The notes below the pieces were generated by a model. That model made no database searches and had not been told where the DNA came from. It was given only the letters and a program-made list of their open reading frames with translations. A stretch of DNA of 64,000 nucleotides, from assembly GCA_963748205.1 (NCBI GenBank), contig CAVVIB010000023.1, positions 764,210 through 828,209 on the forward strand. The letters run 5' to 3'. The number at the start of each line of letters is the position of its first letter. Positions within the stretch are counted from its first letter, which is position 1. The position numbers were made by a program, and so were the translations under genes. The DNA comes from JAIBJN01 sp963748205. GTDB taxonomy: Bacteria > Actinomycetota > Thermoleophilia > Gaiellales > Gaiellaceae. This document shows positions 36,358-44,207 of this stretch, piece by piece.

Positions 36358-36968
36358 GTGGGTTGCGGCGGCAGGATCCTGGTAGTCGATTGGGACGCGC
36401 GGTTTCGGGCATCCCTGCTTGCGCTCGTCCAGAACGCGGGCTACGAGGCGTCAGCCGTGGAGTGTGGGGACGACGCGGTCACGCGGGCGCTTGCCGAGCC
36501 CCCGGACGTGGCCATCGTGGCCGTCGAGCTCGCAGGCATCTCGGGCTTCGAGGTCTGCCGCCGACTCCGCGCAGCGCTGCCGGGGATCGGGATCATCCTC
36601 GTGTCGGAGACTCGGACGGAATCGCTCGACCGCTCGACGGGCCTCCTCATCGGCGCCGACGACTACCTCGCGAGGACGTTCGCCCCCGACGAGCTCCTCG
36701 CCAGCATCCTCGCGCTCACCCGGCGCGTGAACGGGCGCCCCGCGGCCCTCCGGCGCCGGCGGCGCTCCGGGCCGGGTTGACGGCCCGCGAGCAACAGGTG
36801 CTGACACTCCTGGCCGGCGGTGCCTCGCAAGCGGACATCGCCGAGATGCTCGTCATCAGCGCAAAGACCGTGGCGGCTCACATCGACCACATCCTCCAGA
36901 AGCTCGGCGTGCACAGCCGCGCCCAGGCCGTCGCCGTCGCCTACCGCGACGGGCACGTCACGGCGTAG
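36358..36968 (+). CDS. LuxR/NarL-type response regulator with a degenerate receiver, frameshift near 36772
   Basis: About 203 residues. Receiver domain (1-120): ILVVDWDARFR supplies two acidic residues, but the phosphoacceptor position (residue 55, in PDVAIVAVELAGISG) is Ala and the conserved Lys of the YLTKPF block is replaced by Arg (DDYLARTFAPDELL). Normal phosphorylation is therefore not expected. After a frame change near 36772, the LuxR-type HTH reads AGLTAREQQVLTLLAGGASQADIAEMLVISAKTVAAHIDHILQKLGV. It starts at GTG 36358. No histidine kinase gene is nearby. Confidence 0.75.
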
Positions 36969-36970
36969 CT

Positions 36971-39280
36971 CTAGCCGGTCGCGGCCAGCCCGGGGCGGAC
37001 GAGGCGCGACGGCCGCCGCAGCCCGGCGTCGTTCACGCTCGGATTGAGCGGCTCCGCGAGCGGCGCCGCGCCGTAGGAGAGCCGCGTACGCTCGGCGACG
37101 GGTATCCCGTAGAGCGTCGTGCGCTGGCGGGGCGTCCTGCCGGCGGCGCGAATCGCGTCCTCCATGCGCTCCGGCGGCATCTCCTGGCCGTGGGCGGCGC
37201 CCGCCGCGCGTGAGATCGACTCGTTCATCAGCGTTCCGCCCAGATCGTTGGCCCCCGCCCGGAGCGCTGCCTGCGCGCCGTCGAGCCCCAGCTTCACCCA
37301 CGAGGCCTGCACGTTCGTGATCCATGGATGCAGGGCGAGGCGTCCGACGGCGTGCATGAGCACCGCCTCGCGGAAGGTCGGGCCGGGCCGCGCGTTTCCC
37401 TTCAGGTAGATCGGGGCCTCCATGTGCACGAACGGGAGCGGCACGAACTCGGTGAAGCCGCCGGTCTCGCGCTGCTGGTCGCGGAGGGCGAGCAGGTGGC
37501 GTGCCCAGCTCCGCGGCCCCTCGACGGCGCCGAACATGACTGTCGTCGTCGAGCGCAGGCCGACGCGGTGGGCTGCCGAGTGCACCTCGAGCCATTGCCC
37601 CGTGCTGACCTTGTCCGGGCAGAGGACGCGCCTGACCTCGTCGTCGAGGATCTCCGCGGCGGTGCCCGGCAGAGATGCGAGGCCGACGTCGCGGAGCCGG
37701 CCGAGATAGTCGTCGAGCGGCAGGCCGAGCGTCGCCGCGCCCTGCCAGACCTCGAGCGCGGAGAACGCGTGCACGTGCAGGTCGGGGAGCGCGTCCTTGA
37801 CGGCCGCGCAGATCTCCAGGTACGTCTCGCCGGTGAACGCGGGGTGGATGCCGCCCTGGAGGCAGATCTCGACGGCGCCGCGGTCCCAGGCCTCGCGCGC
37901 GCGGCGCACGATCTCCTCGACCGGGACGAGGTAGGGCTTTCCGCGCAGGTTGGCGGCGAGCTTGCCCTTGGAGAAGGCGCAGAACCCGCAGCGGAAGTAG
38001 CAGACGTTCGTGTAGTTGACGTTGCGCGTGACGACGTAGGTGACCTCGTCTCCGCACACGTCTCGGCGCAGGTCGTCGGCCGCCGTGAGGACGGCGCCGA
38101 GGTCGGTGCCGCGGGCCTCGAAGAGGGCGGTGACGTCGTTCTCGTCGAGCCCGGGGTCGCCGACCCGTCCGAGCGCCGCCGCGACGCGCTCCGAGGGGCC
38201 GTGTCCGTTCCCGAGATGGAGCTGCGGCATCCGCCCCGGTGCGCCCGCAGCCCAGCGGTCATCGCGCGCAAGCCCGTCCGCGTCGGCGTGGCGGCGGATC
38301 TCGCCGGCGATGGACGGGTCGGCCCAGCGGTCGAGGTCGGCCACGAACTCCGGGTAGATGGGCAGCCGGGCGGCCAGGTCGTGTCCGTGCGCCTCGGTGC
38401 CGGCGCGCAGCCGCTCGATCTCGGGCCACGGCGCCTCCGGGTTGACGTGGTCGATCGTGACCGGCGAAACGCCGCCCCAGTCGTCGATCCCGGCCTCGAG
38501 CAGGCGCGGGAAATCGTCGTAGGAGAGGTTCGGCGGCACCTGGAGGTGCACGTCGGGCGGGAGCACCTCGCGTGCTGTTCGTGCCGTCCAGAGGAGCTCG
38601 TCGAGCGACGGCTCCGGGTGCTCCACCATCTTCGTCCCCGGCTTGGCGCGGAAGTTCTGGACGATCACCTCCTGGACGTGCCCGTAGCGCTCGTGGAGCG
38701 CGGCGATCTTCTCGAGCGCGTCCACGCGCTCCTCGCGCGTCTCGCCGATCCCGATCAGGATCCCGGTGGTGAACGGGACGGCGAGCTCTCCGGCGAGCCT
38801 GATGGTCTCCAGGCGGGCCTCTGGGAGCTTGTCGGGCGAGCCGAAGTGCGGGCCGCCGCGCTCGGCCAGCCGCGGCGACGTCCCCTCCAGCATCAGCCCC
38901 ATGGAGGCGGACACCGGGCGCAGCAGCGCGATGTCCTCGCGCGTCATCACGCCCGGGTTGACGTGGGGGAGGAGCCCGGTCTCCGCCAGCACGAGCTCGC
39001 ACATGCGCGCCAGGTACTCGATCGTCGTCTCGCAACCGAGCTCGGCCAGCTCCTCGCGCGCGGCCCGGTAGCGGAGCTCGGGCTTGTCGCCGAGGGTGAA
39101 GAGCGCCTCGTGGCACCCGGCCCCGGCGCCCGCCCGCGCGACGTCCAGCACCTCCTCCGCGGACATGTACGCGCGCTCGCCCCGACGCGGCGGCCGCGCG
39201 AACGTGCAGTAGTGGCAGACGTCCCGGCAGAGCTTCGTGAGCGGGATGAAGACCTTGGGCGAGTAGGTGACGAGGCTCAT
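36971..39280 (-). CDS. fbiC: FO synthase, CofG-CofH fusion
   Basis: 769 residues with two radical SAM domains. The CofG half starts near residue 1 with the cluster motif CRDVCHYC (Cys18, 22, 25). The CofH half has CYFRCGFC (Cys427, 431, 434) preceded by VTRNVNYTNV. Both halves have complete barrels (for example CHEALFTLGDKPELRY, GILIGIGETREERVDAL; EICLQGGIHPAFTGETYLEI, GGTLMNESISRAAGA). It joins tyrosine and the ribityl-aminopyrimidine to make FO, the F420 chromophore. The fused form is typical of actinobacteria. The ATG overlaps the cofC stop (ATGA), so the two genes are one unit. Confidence 0.96.
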   Translation of the reverse strand: MSLVTYSPKVFIPLTKLCRDVCHYCTFARPPRRGERAYMSAEEVLDVARAGAGAGCHEALFTLGDKPELRYRAAREELAELGCETTIEYLARMCELVLAETGLLPHVNPGVMTREDIALLRPVSASMGLMLEGTSPRLAERGGPHFGSPDKLPEARLETIRLAGELAVPFTTGILIGIGETREERVDALEKIAALHERYGHVQEVIVQNFRAKPGTKMVEHPEPSLDELLWTARTAREVLPPDVHLQVPPNLSYDDFPRLLEAGIDDWGGVSPVTIDHVNPEAPWPEIERLRAGTEAHGHDLAARLPIYPEFVADLDRWADPSIAGEIRRHADADGLARDDRWAAGAPGRMPQLHLGNGHGPSERVAAALGRVGDPGLDENDVTALFEARGTDLGAVLTAADDLRRDVCGDEVTYVVTRNVNYTNVCYFRCGFCAFSKGKLAANLRGKPYLVPVEEIVRRAREAWDRGAVEICLQGGIHPAFTGETYLEICAAVKDALPDLHVHAFSALEVWQGAATLGLPLDDYLGRLRDVGLASLPGTAAEILDDEVRRVLCPDKVSTGQWLEVHSAAHRVGLRSTTTVMFGAVEGPRSWARHLLALRDQQRETGGFTEFVPLPFVHMEAPIYLKGNARPGPTFREAVLMHAVGRLALHPWITNVQASWVKLGLDGAQAALRAGANDLGGTLMNESISRAAGAAHGQEMPPERMEDAIRAAGRTPRQRTTLYGIPVAERTRLSYGAAPLAEPLNPSVNDAGLRRPSRLVRPGLAATG

Positions 39281-39832
39281 GGTGAGGCGAGGAGAAGCTC
39301 GTAGTCCTCGGGCCGGTCGACGTCGAGCGCGAGCGCGGGGTCGTCGACGACGACGGGCTCGAGCCCGGCCGCGCGACCCGCCTCGAGCATGACCTCCACC
39401 GGCACGCCGAAGCGCGGCCGGTAGCCGTTCACGGCCCGCAGCGCGACCGCGTTGACGCCGCCGTCGCGGGATGGCGCCAGGGCGAGCGGCCGGGCGGCGG
39501 CCGCCAGAGCGTCCAGCGACTCGGCCGGTCACGAGCGGGCAGTCGGCCATGACGACCAGCGCGCCTCCGGCGGCCCGCTCGTCCGCGAGCGCGACCTCGA
39601 TCGCGTCGGCGTGGCCGCGCCCCGCGTCGACGAGCACCTCGACGCCCTCGGGTGCGAGGCTCGGATCTGGCGTGACGAGTAGCGTTCGCGCGATGGCGCT
39701 CGCCTCTCCGCACGCGGCCAGCACGCGTCCGAGCATCTCCTCGACGAGCCGCGCCCGCGCGTCGTCCGAGAGGATCGGCGCGAGCCTCGTCTTCGCGCCG
39801 CCGAGATCCTTGACCGGCACGATGGCGAGCAC
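39277..39832 (-). CDS. cofC: 2-phospho-L-lactate (or PEP) guanylyltransferase, frameshift near 39535
   Basis: About 184 residues; length 3n+1, one extra base near 39535 after VVMADCPLVT. N-terminus VLAIVPVKDLGGAKTRLAPIL is the nucleotide-binding start of CofC/FbiD. GGALVVMADCPLVT carries the metal Asp, and after correction PLALAPSRDGGVNAVALR and RPEDYELLLASP complete the fold. It activates the phospho-acid used by CofD in F420 synthesis. GTG 39832 has TATGCT 6 nt upstream; the divergent cofD starts only 3 nt away. Confidence 0.88.
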
Positions 39833-39835
39833 GGC

Positions 39836-40748
39836 GTGAGCATACCGCCGCACTACGCCGTTCTCTGCGGCGGCCTCGGCGGCTCGCGCTTCGTGGACGC
39901 GCTCACGCAGGCGGCCGGAGGCGAGCGCGTAACGGCGATCGTGAACGTCGGCCGACGACCTCGAGATCCTCGGGCTGCGCGTCTCGCCCGACCTCGACAC
40001 GGTGCTCTACACGCTTGCCGGCCTGCTCGACGAGGAGCGCGGCTGGGGCGTGAAGGACGAGACGACGAACGCGCTCCAGCTCGCGGGCCGGCTCGGCGGT
40101 GAGGACTGGTTCACGCTCGGCGACCGCGACATCGGGCTCCACCTCGTGCGCACGAAGCTCCTGCGCGAGGGCGTCCCGCTCTCGGAGGCGACGCGGCGGC
40201 TGTGCGAGCGGCTCGGTGTCACGACGACGCTGCTTCCCGCCTCCGATGACCCCGTCCGCACCTTTCTGACGACGCCCGCCGGCGAGCTCGACTTCCAGAC
40301 CTGGTTCGTCGGCCGTCGCCACGCGGACGAGGTGCTCGGGCTGCGCTACGAGGGCGCCGAGAGCGCGGCGCCCGCGCCGGGGGTGCTCGAGGCGGTCGCC
40401 GCCGCCGACACGGTCTTTCTCGCGCCCTCGAACCCGTTCGTGTCCATCCGGCCGATCCTCGCCGTGCCGGGGATCCGCGAGGCCCTCGCCGGGAAGCGCG
40501 TCGTCGCCGTCTCGCCGCTCGTGGGCGGCAAGGCGCTGCGGGGGCCGCTCGCCGAGATGATGGTCTCGCTCGGTCACGAACCGGGGGTGCGGGGGATCGC
40601 GGCGCTCTACGAGGGCCTGGCCACCGACGTGCTCGTCGACCCTGCCGACGCCGGCGAGCTCCCGGGGGCGCTCGTGGCGCCCATCGTTATGGTTGACCCC
40701 CTGTCGCGGGCGGAGGTCGGGAGGGGCGTGTTGGAGGCAGTCGCGTGA
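39836..40748 (+). CDS. cofD: 2-phospho-L-lactate transferase, frameshift near 39950
   Basis: About 303 residues; one extra base near 39950 (TAIVNV to ADDLEILGLRVSPDLDTVLYTLAG). Family motifs: VLCGGLGGSRFVDAL at the N-terminus, NVADDLEILGLRVSPD, GDRDIGLHLVRTKLLREG, PSNPFVSIRPILAVPGIREAL and SPLVGGKALRGPLAEMM. It transfers the phospholactyl/phosphoenolpyruvyl group to FO, giving F420-0. It starts at GTG 39836, next to the divergent cofC. The stop overlaps the GTG of the following reductase. Confidence 0.93.
39839..39844 (-). promoter_or_regulatory. -10-like element of a leaderless promoter for cofC-fbiC
   Basis: TATGCT on the minus strand, 6 nt before the GTG of cofC at 39832. It lies inside the first codons of the divergent cofD. 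Confidence 0.5.
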
Positions 40749-41341
40749 TCGGGATCGTCGGTGGGAGCGGAGACTTCGGCCGGGGCCTGGCCGAGCGGCT
40801 GCGCCGGATCGGCGAGGAGGTCGTGATCGGCTCGCGCACGCCGCGCGACGACTTCGTCTCGAACGTCGAGGCGTGCATCCGCTCCGAGGTGATCTTCCTG
40901 TCGGTGCCGCCGGGCGGGGTCGAGAAGACCTCGGTCGAGCTTGCACGCGACCTCGCCGGAAAGGTCGTCGTCAGCGTGGCGAGCCCGGTCGTCTTCACCG
41001 AAGGGAAGCCGGGCGCCGCGCCGGAGGAGCTCTCGCTCGCCGAGGTCACGGCGGCCGCGGCCCCGAAGGCGCGCGTCGTCGCCGGGTTCCACACGGTCAG
41101 CGCGAAGCTCCTGGCCGACCCGGACAAGGCCCTCGACGAGGACGTCCTCGTCTGCGGCGACGACGCCGAGGCGAAGGAGGTCGTCTGCGGTCTTGCCGAC
41201 CGCCTCGTCGAGGGGCGCGCCGTCGACTGCGGGCGCCTCGAGGTCGCGCGCTGGCTCGAGCCGCTCACTGCGGTGCTCCTGAACGTCAACCGCCAGTACC
41301 GCACGAACGCGGGCATCCGCGTCACCGGCCTGCCCGAGTGA
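40745..41341 (+). CDS. npdG: F420H2:NADP+ oxidoreductase (NADPH-dependent F420 reductase)
   Basis: 198 residues, the usual length. N-terminal Rossmann motif IGIVGGSGDFGRGLAERL, with EEVVIGSRTPRD supplying the Ser-Arg that selects NADP, then EVIFLSVPPGG and GFHTVSAKLLAD. A C-terminal LTAVLLNVNRQYRTNAGIRVTGL matches the F420-binding end of archaeal and actinobacterial enzymes. It links the F420 and NADPH pools. It sits between cofD and cofE with 4-bp overlaps on both sides, so it is co-translated with cofactor synthesis. Confidence 0.9.
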   Translation: MIGIVGGSGDFGRGLAERLRRIGEEVVIGSRTPRDDFVSNVEACIRSEVIFLSVPPGGVEKTSVELARDLAGKVVVSVASPVVFTEGKPGAAPEELSLAEVTAAAAPKARVVAGFHTVSAKLLADPDKALDEDVLVCGDDAEAKEVVCGLADRLVEGRAVDCGRLEVARWLEPLTAVLLNVNRQYRTNAGIRVTGLPE

Positions 41342-42030
41342 GCGGCGTCCAGGTCCTGCCGCTGGAGGGCATGCCCGAGCTTCGGCCCGGCGACGACCTG
41401 GCGGCGCATCTCGGCGACGCCGTCGAGCGCGCAGGCGGCCTGGAGGACGGCGACGTCGTCGTCGTCGCACAGAAGGCGGTCTCCAAGGCCGAAGGGCGCG
41501 TGGAGCAGGCCGACGACTACGTCGAGGTGATCCTCCGCGAGGCGCGCGCGGTGCGCCGCCGCCGCGACGACCTCATCATCGCCGAGACCGAGCACGGCTT
41601 CGTCTGCGCGAGCGCGGGCGTCGACCGCTCCAACACGCCGGGCGAGGGCTGGGTCGTGCTCCTGCCCAGGGATCCGGACGCGTCGGCGGCCGGCATCCGC
41701 GACCGTCTGGCCGAGCGGTTCGGGCACGCGCCCGCGGTGATCGTCAGCGACTCGTTCGGCCGCGCGTGGCGGCAGGGGACGACGGACGTGGCGCTCGGCG
41801 TCGCCGGCATGCGCCCGCTCCTCGACCTGCGCGGCACGCGCGACGGGCGCGGCTACGAGCTCCAGACGACGTTGATCGCGGTCGCCGACGAGCTCGCCGG
41901 CGCGGCCGAGCTGGTCATGGGCAAGGCGGACGGGGTGCCCGCGGCGCTGATCCGCGGCTACCGCGCCCCGCCGGGCGACGGGAACGCGCGCGAGCTCGTC
42001 ATGCCGCCGGAGCGGGATCTGTTCCCGTAG
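41338..42030 (+). CDS. cofE: Coenzyme F420-0:L-glutamate ligase (stand-alone CofE)
   Basis: 230 residues from GTG 41338. Conserved blocks: VQVLPLEGMPELRPGDDL, DGDVVVVAQKAVSKAEGR, GFVCASAGVDRSNTPGEGWVVLLP, VIVSDSFGRAWRQGTTDVALGVAGM and AELVMGKADGVPAALIRG. It adds the gamma-linked glutamates of F420. In many actinobacteria (FbiB) this domain is fused to a C-terminal nitroreductase-like domain; that domain is absent here. The end overlaps the convergent hotdog-like gene by 32 bases. Confidence 0.93.
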   Translation: MSGVQVLPLEGMPELRPGDDLAAHLGDAVERAGGLEDGDVVVVAQKAVSKAEGRVEQADDYVEVILREARAVRRRRDDLIIAETEHGFVCASAGVDRSNTPGEGWVVLLPRDPDASAAGIRDRLAERFGHAPAVIVSDSFGRAWRQGTTDVALGVAGMRPLLDLRGTRDGRGYELQTTLIAVADELAGAAELVMGKADGVPAALIRGYRAPPGDGNARELVMPPERDLFP

Positions 42031-42685
42031 GGACGATCCAGGTCGAGCGCGAGCGCGCCAGCACCTCGCCGTCCGCGGTCAGAAGGGCCGAGCCCGCAAA
42101 GCGCTTCCGCCCCTCCTCGCCGATGCGCCAGCCGATGACCACGTGCGGCTCGCCGGGCGTCGGCAGCCGGTCGATCTCCGTGGCCATGCGCCCGAGCAGG
42201 ACGCCTTCGCGCTGGAAGTCGTCGACCGCCCAGCCGCTGGGGCAGTCGAGCGCCGCCCAGACGAGCTCCGGGGTCACGTCGTCGGGCGGCGTCCAGGGCG
42301 AGGCGACGACCCCCTCGCGGCCCTCGACCGGGCCCGCGTAGACGCGCAGGCCGTCCGTCCGGTTCGGGCCGCAGACGAAGCACGTGTTGTAGGCGTGGTG
42401 CTCGAAGCCCGAGTAGCGCTCCGAGGCGCGCTCGGCCTCCTCGACCGAGACAGGCGCCGGCACCTCGACGTCGAGCGCGACCGGCTCGGCCTCCGCGACG
42501 AGACGCTCGCCGTCGCGGATCTCGAGCCGCCCATCGTCGCGCACGACCTCGAGCTCCCGGTCGAGCGGGGGAGGGAGGCGCAGCGTCACCTCGGCCGCGC
42601 CGCCGAGAAGCCCGGCGACGAGCCCGCAGGTGTAGCCGCCGTTCCCCGAGTCCGGCGGGCCGTTGAACCGGCCGGGGACGATCAC
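41999..42685 (-). CDS. Hotdog-fold thioesterase-like protein of unknown function
   Basis: 228 residues. N-terminal FNGPPDSGNGGYTCGLVAGLLGG resembles the start of acyl-CoA thioesterase-type hotdog proteins. A YNTCFVCGPNRTDGLRV segment (two Cys, about residues 103-107) is frequent in actinobacterial members of this group. The second half has PELVWAALDCPSGWA and RIGEEGRKRFAGSALLTADGEVLARSR. The GTG start overlaps the urate oxidase stop, placing it last in the urate operon, so it may act on a purine-derived or unrelated CoA ester. Specific reaction unknown. Confidence 0.6.
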   Translation of the reverse strand: MIVPGRFNGPPDSGNGGYTCGLVAGLLGGAAEVTLRLPPPLDRELEVVRDDGRLEIRDGERLVAEAEPVALDVEVPAPVSVEEAERASERYSGFEHHAYNTCFVCGPNRTDGLRVYAGPVEGREGVVASPWTPPDDVTPELVWAALDCPSGWAVDDFQREGVLLGRMATEIDRLPTPGEPHVVIGWRIGEEGRKRFAGSALLTADGEVLARSRSTWIVPTGTDPAPAA

Positions 42686-43488
42686 CGGCCGAGCGTCAGC
42701 TCGATGCGCCCGTACGGCGGCCGCGGGTCGGTGTAGACGCGCACGCGCTCGTCCGCCTCGGACACCTGCGCCGTGTCCCAGAGCCTGTTCTGGCCGACGA
42801 ACGAGATCTCGGCCAGCTCGGGGAACGCGTCGAGCACCTTGACGCCCATCTCGTGGACGAGCTCCTGGATCGACGCCGAGTCGAACGCCGCGAACGTCGC
42901 GGCGAGCGAGTCGCGGATCGCCTCGCCGTCCGCACGCGCGGCGAAGTCCGCGTTGCGCCAGTGGACGTCCAGGTGGACGAAGAGCGGCCGGTCGCGCAAC
43001 TCGGGGAGCGTCGTGTACTCGTCCCGGACAAAGCCCTCGAACGAGCTTCCGGTGAGCTTCATCAGCTTGAGCCCTTCGCGGCCCGAGCGGTGCTCGAGCG
43101 TCCCGTCGCGGTCGAGCGCGAGCTCGGCGACGCCGTAGTCGCCGCCGACGCGCTGGAACGACTGCTCCGAGCGTCGTGCGAAGGGGGCCTCACGTCCGTG
43201 CAGCTCGATGCGCTCGGCTTGCTCGTACAGGGCCATGAAGCGGCGGGCGAGGAGCTCGAGGAAGCCCTCGAGCGAGCCCTCGTCGTACTCGAGCGCGTTC
43301 ATGTGGATGAAGTTCTTCATCGAGTCGGTCGCGACCACGACCGTGTTGTCGCCCTCGGTGTAGGAGGGGACGAAGGCCGGGCCGCGCGCGACCATCCCGA
43401 CCTCGGCGGCGAAGAGCGTGCTGACGCCGTCCGTCCGGTAGACGGACACGTCCTCCTTGCCGTAGCCGATCCTCAGGAGCTCCGCCAT
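42682..43488 (-). CDS. Urate oxidase (cofactor-free uricase)
   Basis: 268 residues. Both T-fold halves are present. Characteristic blocks are YGKEDVSVYRT, VVATDSMKNFIHMNALEY (with the catalytic Thr), GLKLMKLTGSSFEGFVRDEYTTLPELRDRPL and PELAEISFVGQNRLWD (with the urate-binding Gln/Asn region). It converts urate to 5-hydroxyisourate. It lies between OHCU decarboxylase (16-bp overlap) and the hotdog protein (4-bp overlap). The order HIU hydrolase-OHCU decarboxylase-uricase gives a full urate-to-S-allantoin pathway. Confidence 0.94.
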   Translation of the reverse strand: MAELLRIGYGKEDVSVYRTDGVSTLFAAEVGMVARGPAFVPSYTEGDNTVVVATDSMKNFIHMNALEYDEGSLEGFLELLARRFMALYEQAERIELHGREAPFARRSEQSFQRVGGDYGVAELALDRDGTLEHRSGREGLKLMKLTGSSFEGFVRDEYTTLPELRDRPLFVHLDVHWRNADFAARADGEAIRDSLAATFAAFDSASIQELVHEMGVKVLDAFPELAEISFVGQNRLWDTAQVSEADERVRVYTDPRPPYGRIELTLGR

Positions 43489-43916
43489 CGGTCCACGGCG
43501 ATCGCGACGAGCTCGTCGCAGCCGGTCTCGAGCTCCTCCGTGCGCGTGCGCTCGATCCGCTCGCGCAGCACGGGGACGATCTCGGCGCGCGGGCGGCGGT
43601 TGACGAAGACGACGAAGCGGAAGCCGAAGCGCTCCTCGTACGCGGCGTTCAGCTCGGCCAGCTCGGCCATGACCTCGGGATCCTCCTGCGCGGGCTCGCC
43701 CTGTTCCGCAGCGGAGCGCCCCGCCAGCTTGCGCTCGCCGATCCGCGGGTGGTGCGCGAGGGCCTCGACCCGCTGCTCCTCGGGAGGCCTGGCGAGCACT
43801 TCGCGCGCGCGGCCGAGCGGGTCCTCCACCTCCGCCAGCGCCTCCACGAAGCGGCTGCGGGCCTGGAAGAGGTCGGCCAGCTCGTCCACGGTCAGCTTCC
43901 GCGGTAGATCGCGCAC
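43473..43916 (-). CDS. uraD: OHCU decarboxylase
   Basis: 147 residues. The catalytic HPRIGERKL motif is present, as well as FVEALAEVEDPLGRAREVL and the C-terminal FGFRFVVFVNRRPRAEIVPVLRERIE. It decarboxylates 2-oxo-4-hydroxy-4-carboxy-5-ureidoimidazoline to S-allantoin. Length is slightly short of the usual 160-170 residues but no motif is lost. It overlaps both neighbours in the urate operon. Confidence 0.93.
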   Translation of the reverse strand: MRDLPRKLTVDELADLFQARSRFVEALAEVEDPLGRAREVLARPPEEQRVEALAHHPRIGERKLAGRSAAEQGEPAQEDPEVMAELAELNAAYEERFGFRFVVFVNRRPRAEIVPVLRERIERTRTEELETGCDELVAIAVDRWRSS

Positions 43917-44182
43917 GAGTACGGGGAGAGGAGGAGGGGGACGTGGTAGTGGCCGGGCCCGAGCTCGACCTCGACCTCGACGCGCCGGAAGAACGGCGAG
44001 CTGGGGTGGAAGACGATCCGGTACGCGCCCGGGCCGACGTCGTCGCCGGCGAGCTCCGCGATGCGCCCGTCGTCGTCGGTCGTGCCCGAGCCGATCAGGT
44101 CGGCGCCGCGGAAGAGCTCCACGGTGACGCCGCGGGCGGGCTCGCCTCGGCCGGTGTCCAGGACGTGGGTGGAGATGCTCAC
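43892..44182 (-). CDS. uraH: 5-hydroxyisourate hydrolase (transthyretin-like)
   Basis: 96 residues. It starts with SISTHVLDTGRGEPARGVTVEL (catalytic His) and has YRIVFHPSSPFFRRVEVEVEL. It ends in the diagnostic C-terminal tetrapeptide YRGS preceded by HYHVPLLLSPYSCAI. It hydrolyses 5-hydroxyisourate to OHCU. First gene of the urate operon, divergent from the class III aminotransferase by 25 bases. Confidence 0.94.
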   Translation of the reverse strand: MSISTHVLDTGRGEPARGVTVELFRGADLIGSGTTDDDGRIAELAGDDVGPGAYRIVFHPSSPFFRRVEVEVELGPGHYHVPLLLSPYSCAIYRGS

Positions 44183-44195
44183 CTGGCGGGCATCG

Positions 44196-44201
44196 TATTC
44201 T
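44196..44201 (+). promoter_or_regulatory. -10-like element of a leaderless promoter for the aminotransferase gene
   Basis: TATTCT, 6 nt before the GTG at 44208, in the 25-nt space to the divergent uraH. No ribosome binding site. Confidence 0.5.
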
Positions 44202-44207
44202 TGCCCG

